Assembly: GCF_036227485.1 (NCBI RefSeq)
Contig: NZ_CP109479.1
Span: 3,410,001-3,474,000 of the forward strand
From: Streptomyces sp. NBC_01451
GTDB lineage: Bacteria > Actinomycetota > Actinomycetes > Streptomycetales > Streptomycetaceae
Reading direction: 5' to 3'
Length of the DNA: 64,000 nt
The translations under genes and the position numbers were made by a program. The notes under the pieces are model-generated. The model was not told where the DNA came from. It ran no database searches and saw only the letters and a program-made list of their open reading frames with translations. Below are positions 17,659-25,803 of the stretch, in pieces. Within the stretch, counting starts at the first letter, position 1, and each line of letters starts with the position of its first letter.

Positions 17659-18975
17659 TTACTTCTTGTTGAGGGGGTCGAGAGAGGGGCCGAGGATCCA
17701 GCTGGCGATCTCTCGGATCGCGCCGTCGCCGCCGGGAACGGTGGTGACCGCGCGTGCGGCGCCGCGCACAACGTCGTGGGCGCTCGCGACCGCCACGGGC
17801 CAGCCCACGAGGGCGAAGCACGGGAGGTCGTTGACGTCGTTGCCGACGTAGAGCACGCGCTCCGGCGCGATGCCCTGCTCCTCGCACCACTGCTTCAGCG
17901 CGAGGTCTTTCCGGTCGATGCCGTGCAGCACGGGCAGCTGTAGCTTCCGTGCGCGGGCGGCGACGACCGGGTTCTGCTCCGAGGACAGGATCAGCATGGT
18001 GAGGCCGCTCTTGCGCAGAGCGGCGATGCCGAGTCCGTCACCGCGATGCACGGAGACGAATTCCCGTCCCTCGGAGTCGATCAGCACCCTGTCGTCGGTC
18101 TGGGTGCCGTCGAAGTCGAGTACGACCGCGTCGATGTCGTCGGCGGTCGGGAGGGCGCCGGGGCGGTTCGCGTCGAAGAGCGTCGCGAGGGCCCGGGCGC
18201 GGGCGAGGTCGTGCGGGTCGTCGATCTCCAGCACACGGGCCGGGTCGGTGCGCACGGGTTCGGTGTGACCGAAGAAACGGTGCTTCGACCGGCGGAAGCC
18301 GGTCGCGTTCATGGCGTAGACGGCGCCGGTCTCCAGGAGGTCCTGGGGGCGGTCCTGGCGGCGGGGCCGGAAGGACTTGTCGTGATTCACGCCATAGCCG
18401 CCGCCGACGGTGACCGTCTCGGTGGCCACGGAGCCGGTGCCGCCCTCGACGGCCGTGCGCTCGCCGGGCACCGGCTGCGGGTCGTCGGCGGCGTCGCGCC
18501 AGATGAAGCCGTGGAAGGGCGCGACGGTCAGCGCGCTGTCCGCGCCGTTGTGCACGACCGCGTTGACTACGCCGTCCACGTCCTCGCGGATGATGAACGG
18601 GCTGGTGCACTGGACGAGCAGGACCACGTCGACCGTGGCGCCGTGCAGCGTCTCGTGGGCGTCCATGGCGTGCAGGACGGCGGCCTCGGAGGTCGCGGTG
18701 TCACCGGCGATGGCCGCGGGACGCAGCACGACCTCGGCGCCGGCCTGCCGGGCTGCGGCGGCGATCGCCTGGTCGTCCGTGGAGACCACGACGTCCGTGA
18801 CCAGCTTGGCGGCGAGGCACTCGCGCACCGCGCGGGCGACCAGCGGGACCCCGCCGACCGGCAGCAGGTTCTTCGCGGGCACGCCCTTGGAGCCCCCTCT
18901 CGCGGGGATCACTGCGAGCACGCGGGGCCGCGCGGTCGCTCGGCCCGCTTCCAGGTTGGACTCCGGGTTGGACAT
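17659..18975 (-). CDS. Fused acylneuraminate cytidylyltransferase / HAD phosphatase
   Basis: A 438-residue bifunctional protein. Residues about 15-250 are a CMP-nonulosonate synthetase (NeuA-like) with VLAVIPARGGSKGVPAKNLL and QCTSPFI. Residues about 280-430 are a HAD phosphatase of the KdsC/Kdn-9-P type with VVLDFDGTQTDDR, LSSEQNPVVAARARKL, GIDRKDLALKQW and VLYVGNDVNDLPC. All four HAD motifs look intact, so one chain could dephosphorylate the 9-phosphate made by the NeuB product and activate it with CTP. ATG 18975 follows AAGGAG. A glycine-rich linker segment interrupts the cytidylyltransferase (GGTGSVATETVTVGGGYG), as in other actinobacterial forms. Confidence 0.85.
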   Translation of the reverse strand: MSNPESNLEAGRATARPRVLAVIPARGGSKGVPAKNLLPVGGVPLVARAVRECLAAKLVTDVVVSTDDQAIAAAARQAGAEVVLRPAAIAGDTATSEAAVLHAMDAHETLHGATVDVVLLVQCTSPFIIREDVDGVVNAVVHNGADSALTVAPFHGFIWRDAADDPQPVPGERTAVEGGTGSVATETVTVGGGYGVNHDKSFRPRRQDRPQDLLETGAVYAMNATGFRRSKHRFFGHTEPVRTDPARVLEIDDPHDLARARALATLFDANRPGALPTADDIDAVVLDFDGTQTDDRVLIDSEGREFVSVHRGDGLGIAALRKSGLTMLILSSEQNPVVAARARKLQLPVLHGIDRKDLALKQWCEEQGIAPERVLYVGNDVNDLPCFALVGWPVAVASAHDVVRGAARAVTTVPGGDGAIREIASWILGPSLDPLNKK

Positions 18976-19025
18976 TGCCTGTACTCCTTGACGCTCTTCG
19001 CGTGTTTGACGGGGGATCCGGTGGG

Positions 19026-20318
19026 TCACAGTTCCCCCATCCGCCGGATCACGGGCGCGACGCGCTGCACGCCGTGCCGGTAGGCGCCGCGGGCCGCGCG
19101 ACGCACGATCTGCCGCACCGCTCCCGGCTCCTTGTCGGCGGCCGGCGCTCCGGGCAGCGGAACGCCGTCGGGGCCGAGGTGGTGCCGAGCGAGAATACCC
19201 GGCAAATATCCGGGAGCCGTCATCGGTGTGTAGTACGGGGCCAGGGGCGGAAGCTTCGAGGATCCCAGAAGACGGTCGATCCTGTCGCGTGCGGCGTCGA
19301 AGGCCGTCTCGTACGAGCCATCGGCGGCGACTCCTTGGCGGGCCACCCACCCGGCGTCGGGAACGGGCTGGTGACCGGCGTCGAGCTGCTCCCAGGAGGC
19401 GAGGCAGCCGGAGCCGATGAAGTGGTGGTTGCCGAGTGCCTCGCGCACGCCCAGGTCGCTCAGCACGACGGTCGGGATGCTGCGGTGCAGGGACTCCAGA
19501 GCGGCCGTGGAGCTGATGGTGACCAGCAGGTCCGTGCGGTCCAGGACCTCGCCCATGTGCCCGTACACGAGCTTGAAGTTGGGCGGAAGGTCGGCGCGCT
19601 GGGCCAGTTTCTGGTAGGGCAGTTCCTCGATGTGGGTGGTGTGCTCGCCGGGCTTGGAGCGCAGCTTGAGCAGCACCTCGCGCTCGGGGTGCAGCCTCGC
19701 GTGCTGCACGAGCCGGTCGAGGAGATACGTACGGTCCTTGCGGCTCTCCGGGACGGAGGGCTGAGCGGCGAACACCACGGTGTACGGGTGACCATGCTCA
19801 CCCGTGTAAGTCGCGCCACCCAGGAACGGAAGTGCGACTTCGGTCACAGAGGACGAATCGGCACCGACTCCGTCGTACACGGCCTTGAAGCGGTCGGCGT
19901 CCTGGCGGGAGTTCGCGAGGACCAGGTCGGCGCCGTGCCGCAGCAGGAGCCCGTCGGCGAGCTTTTCGTAGACGACCCCGACATAGCCGGTGACGACGAC
20001 GGGGCGCAGAGCCGTGTCGTCCCACACCTGTGCCAGGCCGTGCAGCATCGCCTGGACGCCACCGCCGACGAGGGCGAGCACGAGGATGTCGTACGGCTCC
20101 TCCTGGTCCATGGCCCGCAGGAACTCCAGGGCGGTCACCTCGCGCAGCGAGTCCGCCCTGACGCCCACCTCCTGGAGCTGGCGGGCGGTGGGGGTGGCTC
20201 TGCCTCGGAGGAGGTAGCCGTCAAGATGAATGTCGGAATTATCAGGAGAAATACGGCTGGCTGTGAGCGCACCCCATTTCCACCGAGTGTCGGAATCGGC
20301 GAGGACGGCGACCCTCAT
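19026..20318 (-). CDS. DUF6716 putative glycosyltransferase
   Basis: A 430-residue cytosolic protein with a two-domain, GT-B-like layout. Residues 1-180 begin MRVAVLADSDTRWKWGALTA with GYVGVVYEKLADGLLLRHGA; residues 200-330 contain VLLKLRSKPGEHTTHIEELP and LLVTISSTAALESLHRSIPT. The second pair recalls the HP-like and S-T motifs of CDP-glycerol and polysialyl transferases, so it probably transfers a nucleotide-activated unit. It is the first gene of the four-gene minus-strand nonulosonate operon. The start at ATG 20318 is chosen because the conserved domain begins there. Confidence 0.7.
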   Translation of the reverse strand: MRVAVLADSDTRWKWGALTASRISPDNSDIHLDGYLLRGRATPTARQLQEVGVRADSLREVTALEFLRAMDQEEPYDILVLALVGGGVQAMLHGLAQVWDDTALRPVVVTGYVGVVYEKLADGLLLRHGADLVLANSRQDADRFKAVYDGVGADSSSVTEVALPFLGGATYTGEHGHPYTVVFAAQPSVPESRKDRTYLLDRLVQHARLHPEREVLLKLRSKPGEHTTHIEELPYQKLAQRADLPPNFKLVYGHMGEVLDRTDLLVTISSTAALESLHRSIPTVVLSDLGVREALGNHHFIGSGCLASWEQLDAGHQPVPDAGWVARQGVAADGSYETAFDAARDRIDRLLGSSKLPPLAPYYTPMTAPGYLPGILARHHLGPDGVPLPGAPAADKEPGAVRQIVRRAARGAYRHGVQRVAPVIRRMGEL

Positions 20319-20419
20319 GGGGCTCGTGGTACTGGCTGGCACGCCCAAGACCTTAAGCCGACATGGGGGGCTTCCACCCAATCCCAAGGCAACAAAGGGT
20401 TAACAAAGGGTCGCGTCGA

Positions 20420-20461
20420 CTTGAATCAAGACGTCAAACGTGCAGAAACCCCCTTGATTCA
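20420..20461. promoter_or_regulatory. Inverted CTTGATTCAAG-like pair in divergent promoter region
   Basis: CTTGAATCAAG (20420-20430) and CTTGATTCACC (from 20453) are near reverse complements, 33 bp apart (about three helical turns), in the 222-bp gap between the divergent DUF6716 and GT2 operons. A direct repeat AACAAAGGG lies just upstream (20390-20410). This is a candidate shared operator for the surface-sugar cluster. Confidence 0.35.
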
Positions 20462-20540
20462 CCGGGCGGACACATGTAGTTCACCCGACATCAAACCCCG
20501 GGTAAAGTGAGACCACCGGAGAGGCTCTAACCTCGGACTC

Positions 20541-21527
20541 GTGGTCAAGCTCTCCGTCATCGTGCCGTTCTACAACGTGCAGCAATACGCGCCCGACACT
20601 CTGAAGAGCCTGCGCGCCAACGCGCGCGAGGACTTCGAGTTCATCCTCGTCGACGACTGTTCTCGCGACGAGACTCCGGACATCCTCGCGCGCGCAGAGC
20701 GCGAGCTGCCGGGCGCCGTGCTGGTCAGCCACGAGAAGAACGGAGGCCTGGCCACCGCCCGCAACACCGGTATCGACAAAGCGCGTGGCGAATACCTCAC
20801 GTTCCTCGACGGCGACGACTGGCTCGCGCCCGGCTATTTCCCTCAACTCCTCGAATCTATTGAGGAGTTGGGCTGCGATTTCGTTCGCACGGACCATGTC
20901 CAGTGCACCAACAGGGCACGCGCGATCCATCGGGTCCCGCACGGCCGGCGCGGGGTCGTGATGTCACCGCGGGACGCGATCCTGCCCACCGACCGCACCA
21001 CCTCCGTCGACTACGCCTACGCCTGGGCGGGCATCTACCACCGCCGGCTCGTCGACCGCGGCATCCTGCACTTCACCGACGGGCTGCGTACGGCGGAGGA
21101 CCGGCCGTGGATCTGGAAGCTGCACCGGGAGGCGGAGTCGTTCGCCGCGGTGGGGCTGCTCGGCGTCTTCTACCGGCGTGGGGTCGCCTCCTCGCTCACC
21201 CAAATCGGTGATGTTCGCCAACTCGACTTCATCAGGGCCTTCGACCAGGTCATCGAGGAGACGGCCCGGGACCCCGAGGCGGATAGGCTGCTGCCGAAAG
21301 CAGTGCGCACCTACTGCGCGATCATGGCTCATCATCTCGGAGCGATCGAGAGGTTCGAACCCGCCGTGGCCCGAAAACTGCGCTCCCTGAGCGCCGCCGC
21401 GCTGAAGCGGATGCCGCAGGACGTCCTCGCGGAGGCCATCGACTCGATGGACGCCCAGCGGGCCAACCGACTGCGGAAGGTGCGGCGCAGGCCCGTCTCC
21501 GCGTCCGCCGGGACGGTGTCCGTCTGA
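20541..21527 (+). CDS. GT2 family glycosyltransferase (cassette 1)
   Basis: Inverting glycosyltransferase of the GT-A/GT2 fold, 328 residues, cytosolic face. It begins LSVIVPFYNVQQYAPDTLKS, with nucleotide-binding DDCSRDETPDILA (about residue 38) and the DxD-type TFLDGDDWLAPGYFP (about 90). LRTAEDRPWIWKLHREAESF (about 180) is the acceptor/catalytic ED region. The GTG start at 20541 is the first codon before the domain. The stop overlaps the next gene's start by one base (TGATG). A paralogue with the same neighbour lies at 25800 in the opposite orientation. It probably adds a sugar or primer unit during wall-glycan assembly. Confidence 0.88.
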   Translation: MVKLSVIVPFYNVQQYAPDTLKSLRANAREDFEFILVDDCSRDETPDILARAERELPGAVLVSHEKNGGLATARNTGIDKARGEYLTFLDGDDWLAPGYFPQLLESIEELGCDFVRTDHVQCTNRARAIHRVPHGRRGVVMSPRDAILPTDRTTSVDYAYAWAGIYHRRLVDRGILHFTDGLRTAEDRPWIWKLHREAESFAAVGLLGVFYRRGVASSLTQIGDVRQLDFIRAFDQVIEETARDPEADRLLPKAVRTYCAIMAHHLGAIERFEPAVARKLRSLSAAALKRMPQDVLAEAIDSMDAQRANRLRKVRRRPVSASAGTVSV

Positions 21528-22906
21528 TGTCCGGCAGCAAAAAGACCCGCACCACGCAGATCTTCTGCGCGTCGACGCTGTACGGCGCCGCCACGCTGGC
21601 CGCCGCCCTCGACGCCGGGCTCTTCGGCCCCGCCGACCGAAGACTGCTGGTGATCACCAACAACGCGGCCAACCCCGAGATCACCCCCGGGCTCGACGCG
21701 ATGTCCGGCTTCGACCGGGTGAGCGGGCGGTTCGACGAGGTCCTTTCCTGGAACGAGACGATCGCCCCGTTCCACCCCAGCGGCTGGGGCCCGCGCGCCG
21801 ACGACGTCCCGCTGTGGGAGCGGCACCTGCGGCTGCTGTGGAACCTCGGGGACGACAACATCCAGCTGGTCGTCGAGTCCGTGCAGGTCAACCCGGCTCT
21901 CGCGCTGTGCCAGCTGTTCACCGGCGCTCCCGTCGACGTCTACGCGGACGGCCTCATAAGTTATGGCCCCACGCGCGACAAGATCGACGCGCTGGTCGGC
22001 ACCCGCATCGGGCGCCTGCTGCACCTCGATCTCGTCCCGGGCCTCACCCCGCTGCTGCTCACCGAGTTCGGCGTGCCCGCCGAACTCGTGCCGTCCGAGG
22101 CGTTCCTGAAGGTGCTGGGCGAACTCGCCGAGGCCGGGGACGAGACGGTGAACTGGGAGAACCTCCCGCAGGGCCGGCCCGCGCTGCTCCTGGGCCAGTA
22201 CCTCTCCGCGCTCGGCATCCTCACCCCGCGCGAGGAGGAGGAGCTGCATCTGCGCATGGTGCGCGGCGCCGTGAAGGCCGGACACCTCTCGCTCGTCTTC
22301 AAGCCGCACCCGACCGCGCCCACGGCCTGGTCGCGGTCCCTGGAGACGGAGGCGAAGAAGCTCGGCGCGGAACTCACCGTCCTGGACCGGCCCGTGCTCG
22401 CCGAGGTCATCTTCCAGCGGCTGCGTCCCGCGCTGGTCGTCGGCTGCTTCTCCACCGGCCTGTTCACGGCCGCCGGCCTCTACGGCATCCCGGTCGCCCG
22501 GGTCGGCACGGACACCGTGCTGGAGAAGATCACGCCGTACCAGAACAGCAACCGTGTGCCCCTGACCATCGTCGACCTGCTGCTGCCGGACCTCGCGGAC
22601 GCCAAGGCCGTCAAGAAGTGGGCGATGCCGTCGGAGAAGCAGGTCGGCAAGAACCTGGCCGGGCTCGTCAAGGCGATCGGCTTCTGCATGCAGCCCCGGA
22701 TCTATCCCCGGCTGCGCCCGGAGGCGGAGAGCTACCTCTCCAAGCACCTCACCGAGCAGACCTGGCGCTACTTCAAGCGCCGCCGTCTGACCTCGCTGGC
22801 ACTGCCCGGCGCCCTGCCGTCCCAGCTGTCGTTCATCCCGCGCAACGCGACCGTGCGCCGGATCGCGCGCAGGGCGCGGGCGCTCAGCAGGACCGTCAAG
22901 CGGTGA
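21527..22906 (+). CDS. Polysialyltransferase-family glycosyltransferase (cassette 1)
   Basis: A 459-residue protein of the alpha-2,8-polysialyltransferase (POLYST) type. It starts TTQIFCASTLYGAATLAAAL. The acidic-G motif is DVYADGLISYGPTRDK (about residue 142), the HP motif is LVFKPHPTAPTAW (about 260), and the S/T motif is VVGCFSTGLFTAAGLYGIP (about 310). These three motifs define CMP-sialic-acid-using GT-B enzymes. The tail carries YFKRRRLTSLALPG and a basic end (RRIARRARALSRTVKR), possibly membrane-associating. It is translationally coupled to the GT2 gene before it and closely similar to 24454-25803. A terminator hairpin follows. Confidence 0.82.
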   Translation: MSGSKKTRTTQIFCASTLYGAATLAAALDAGLFGPADRRLLVITNNAANPEITPGLDAMSGFDRVSGRFDEVLSWNETIAPFHPSGWGPRADDVPLWERHLRLLWNLGDDNIQLVVESVQVNPALALCQLFTGAPVDVYADGLISYGPTRDKIDALVGTRIGRLLHLDLVPGLTPLLLTEFGVPAELVPSEAFLKVLGELAEAGDETVNWENLPQGRPALLLGQYLSALGILTPREEEELHLRMVRGAVKAGHLSLVFKPHPTAPTAWSRSLETEAKKLGAELTVLDRPVLAEVIFQRLRPALVVGCFSTGLFTAAGLYGIPVARVGTDTVLEKITPYQNSNRVPLTIVDLLLPDLADAKAVKKWAMPSEKQVGKNLAGLVKAIGFCMQPRIYPRLRPEAESYLSKHLTEQTWRYFKRRRLTSLALPGALPSQLSFIPRNATVRRIARRARALSRTVKR

Positions 22907-22953
22907 CCGGTGAATCTGTGACAACGGGCACTGCGAAGATTTAATCTGCCGAA

Positions 22954-22994
22954 CGCGTCGCCCCCCGTTTCGTATACGGACGGGTGGCGACGCG
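22954..22994 (+). terminator. Terminator after cassette 1
   Basis: A 15-bp stem with one mismatch: CGCGTCGCCCCCCGT (22954-22968) and ACGGGTGGCGACGCG (22980-22994), 48 nt after the polysialyltransferase stop. It separates cassette 1 from the acyltransferase gene. Confidence 0.7.
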
Positions 22995-23190
22995 TAGGTG
23001 TGTGTACGCGTGGGCGTCCCCGCCCGTACGCGTGCGTGCATACGTCAATGACCTGACCGGTTGTTCATCCGTGAGAGTTCTGTGCTACCTCTTTGGCTTG
23101 CCCCTGACTCTCCTGGTTGCCGTCGATGAGTCAGTTTCTCTTGTTCTGCTGTGCACTCGTTCTCTTGTCCCAGCTGCGAAAGGCCACCCG

Positions 23191-24387
23191 ATGACCGCGG
23201 CCGATCAGACCATGGCCCCCCCGCTACCGGGCCCGCCGCCGGCCCCGCGGTCCGGGAGTGCCGAACCGGCCGCCGCGCCCGCCGCCGAAACCGTGAAGCG
23301 CCGCCCGGTCAGCCGGCTGAAGGCGCTGGACGGACTGCGGCTGGTGGCCGCCCTGATGGTCTGCATGTACCACTTCGCCGGCAAGAACGGCCAGGTCGCC
23401 GAGTCCTGGCACCAGTCGCCCGGTGTGATGTTCCCGACCCTGTCCCGGTTCGCCACCTACGGCAGCCTCGGGGTGCAGTTCTTCTTCGTCATCAGTGGCT
23501 TCGTGATCTGCATGAGCAGCTGGGGCAAGACGCTGGGCGACTTCTTCCGCTCGCGCATCGCCCGTCTCTACCCGGCGTACTGGGTCGCGATCGTCATGGT
23601 CACCGCCGCCTCGTTCCTGATGCCGGTGGTCGTGCACCATGTGCGCGGCGACGAGTTCCTGGTCAACCTCACGATGATGCAGCAGCCGCTGGGCGTGCCG
23701 CGTGTCCTGGGCGTGTGCTGGACGCTGTGGGTGGAGCTCAAGTTCTACGTGCTGTTCGCGCTGTTCGTGGTCTGGAAGGGCGTCACCTACCGCCGGGTGG
23801 TGACGTTCTGCATCCTGTGGACGCTGGCCGGCGCCTTCGCCCGCGTCGCGGACAACCCGCTGATCTCGGAACTCACCTTCCGTGACCACGCCCCCTTCTT
23901 CATCGGCGGCCTGGCCCTCTACCTGATCCACCGCTACGGCAGCGACCTGCTCCTGTGGGGCATCGTCGGCATGTCGTACCTGCTGGGCCAGCGCTACTCG
24001 GTGACGGCGCTGTGGCACCCGGGCGCGCAGGGCGACTTCGTGCGCAACCCGCTGGTCATCCAGGCCATCGTGCTGGTCGCCTTCGCGTCCGTCGCGGTGG
24101 TGGCGCTGGGCTGGACGAGCTGGGCGAACTGGAACTGGCTGACGGTCGCGGGCGCGTTGACGTACCCCTTCTACCTGATCCACGAGCACCTGGGCTGGTT
24201 CTTCATCCGGGTCCTGCACCGCGGCTGGGGCCTCGACCCGTACCTGACGATCCTCGCGACGGTGGCGAGCCTGCTGTCGCTGGCCTGGCTGATGCACCGG
24301 TTCGTCGAGAAACCGTTCGGCTCCCGGCTGAAGCGGACGATGACGCTCCAGTCGAAGAAGCTGGGCGAGAAGCTGAAGCAGGCGTAG
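23191..24387 (+). CDS. Acyltransferase-3 family membrane O-acyltransferase
   Basis: A 398-residue integral membrane acyltransferase (OafA/YrhL type), likely adding acetyl or another acyl group to the surface glycan. A proline/alanine-rich N-terminus (about 40 residues) precedes LKALDGLRLVAALMVCMYHF (helix 1 with the conserved His). FFFVISGFVICMSSW and RSRIARLYPAYWVAIV are the family's R/K-x10-H-type segments, with about ten helices to LMHRFVEKPFGSRLKR. ATG 23191 has GAAAGG 8 nt upstream; a longer frame to 22984 crosses the terminator and is rejected. It sits at the axis of the two mirrored glycosyltransferase cassettes. Confidence 0.88.
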   Translation: MTAADQTMAPPLPGPPPAPRSGSAEPAAAPAAETVKRRPVSRLKALDGLRLVAALMVCMYHFAGKNGQVAESWHQSPGVMFPTLSRFATYGSLGVQFFFVISGFVICMSSWGKTLGDFFRSRIARLYPAYWVAIVMVTAASFLMPVVVHHVRGDEFLVNLTMMQQPLGVPRVLGVCWTLWVELKFYVLFALFVVWKGVTYRRVVTFCILWTLAGAFARVADNPLISELTFRDHAPFFIGGLALYLIHRYGSDLLLWGIVGMSYLLGQRYSVTALWHPGAQGDFVRNPLVIQAIVLVAFASVAVVALGWTSWANWNWLTVAGALTYPFYLIHEHLGWFFIRVLHRGWGLDPYLTILATVASLLSLAWLMHRFVEKPFGSRLKRTMTLQSKKLGEKLKQA

Positions 24388-24400
24388 CGGACAGCGGACA

Positions 24401-24441
24401 CGAGGAGGCCCGGGGTCGGACACCGACCCCGGGCCTCCTCG
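24401..24441. terminator. Bidirectional terminator at centre of mirrored cassettes
   Basis: A perfect 19-bp stem (24401-24419 with 24423-24441, core GAGGCCCGGGGTCGG) and a 3-nt loop, between the convergent acyltransferase and cassette 2. Confidence 0.9.
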
Positions 24442-24453
24442 TGTTCATGCCTG

Positions 24454-25803
24454 TCAGGACCGTGCGGCCCTGACCCTCTTCACGACCTTGCGGACCGTCG
24501 GGTTGCGCCGCAGCGTCTCCGCGCGGACCGCGCTGCCGCCGGGGAGGCGGAGGCTGGTCAGGCGGCGGCGCTTGAAGTAGTGGGCGTTCTCCGAGAGGTG
24601 AGTCGACAGCCAGGCGGCGACCTCGTCGCGCAGCTGCGGGTGCTTGCGGGACTGCATGCAGTACCCGACCGCCTTCACCAGCGGCGACAGCCGCTCGACG
24701 AGCCCGGGGTCGTCGGACGGTGTGCCGATGCTGGACGCGAGGTCGCGTTCGGCGTCGGGCAGGGCCGCGTCGATGATGGTGAGCGGGATGCGGTTGCTGT
24801 TCTCGTACGGCGTGATGCGGTCGAGGAGCGTCTCCGTGCCGACGCGGGCGACCGGGATGCCGTAGAAGGTCGCGGCGGTCATCAGCGCGGTGGAGAAGCA
24901 GCCCACGACGAGCTGCGGCTTCAGGAACGCGAACACCGTCTCGGCGAGCACCGGCTCGTTCAGCACGCTCAGGTGCACGCCGAGTTCCGTGGCGGCGGAC
25001 TGGAGGGACGTGGAGTACGCCGCCGGGGCGCTCGGGTGCGGCTTGAACAGGACGGCCGTGTGACCGGCCTTTGCCGCCGCCCGGAGCATCCGGACGTGCA
25101 GCTCCTCCTCTTCCTCCTGGGTGATGAGGTTGATGGCGGACAGGTACTGGCCGAGGAGCACGGCCGTCGGGGGGTTCTCGGCCGGGATGCGGGCGGCCAG
25201 GATGTCGGCGCCCTGCTCCCCGATCTCGTTGAGCACGCCGACGATCGGCTCGTTGGGGATCGGCACCGGCTCCACGCCGTACTCGGCGAGGAGGAGGGGC
25301 CGAAGGCCCGGTATGAGGTCGAGGTGCAGAACACGCGCGATGCGGCTGCTCATGCCGTGCGGGACGCGGTTACGGGTGGGGCCGTAGCTCATCAGGCCGT
25401 CCGCGTACACGTGGATCGGGCTGTCGGCGAAGATCTCGGCGACCGCTCGGGAGGGGTTCGCCTGGATCGACTCGCAGGCGATCTCGACGGGCTCGTCACC
25501 GAGGTCCCAGGCCAGACGTACGGCCTTCTCCCACATGATGGCGTCCTGCGCGCGGGGGGACCAGCCGGCCGGGTGGTGCGGGGAGATGAACTCGTTCCAG
25601 GAGCGCACCTCGTCGAACTCGGGCCGCAGCTTCTCGAAGCCGGCCATCCTGTCGAGCGGGGTGCCGACCTCCGGAATGGCGGCCGTGTTGCTGACGACCA
25701 GGATGCGGCGGTGGTCCTCGCGCGGGCCGAAGAGGCCGGCGCGGATGGCGGCCGTGACGGTCGCCGCGGCGTACTGCGTCGCCGAGAAGAAGATCTGGAT
25801 CAT
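24454..25803 (-). CDS. Polysialyltransferase-family glycosyltransferase (cassette 2)
   Basis: A 449-residue paralogue of 21527-22906. The shared motifs are IHVYADGLMSYGPTRNR (about residue 130), AVLFKPHPSAPAAYST (about 250), VVGCFSTALMTAATFYGIPV (about 300) and YFKRRRLTSLRLPGG near the end. It starts with ATG at 25803, overlapping the upstream GT2 stop (ATGA), so again the pair is translationally coupled. It probably transfers a CMP-nonulosonate; having two copies suggests different linkages or acceptors. The terminator at 24401 ends the transcript. Confidence 0.82.
   Translation of the reverse strand: MIQIFFSATQYAAATVTAAIRAGLFGPREDHRRILVVSNTAAIPEVGTPLDRMAGFEKLRPEFDEVRSWNEFISPHHPAGWSPRAQDAIMWEKAVRLAWDLGDEPVEIACESIQANPSRAVAEIFADSPIHVYADGLMSYGPTRNRVPHGMSSRIARVLHLDLIPGLRPLLLAEYGVEPVPIPNEPIVGVLNEIGEQGADILAARIPAENPPTAVLLGQYLSAINLITQEEEEELHVRMLRAAAKAGHTAVLFKPHPSAPAAYSTSLQSAATELGVHLSVLNEPVLAETVFAFLKPQLVVGCFSTALMTAATFYGIPVARVGTETLLDRITPYENSNRIPLTIIDAALPDAERDLASSIGTPSDDPGLVERLSPLVKAVGYCMQSRKHPQLRDEVAAWLSTHLSENAHYFKRRRLTSLRLPGGSAVRAETLRRNPTVRKVVKRVRAARS

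Noticed and set aside
22984..23190. N-terminal extension of the acyltransferase
   Set aside because: It would begin inside the terminator of the preceding operon, and the ATG at 23191 has a good ribosome site directly before the family's usual start.
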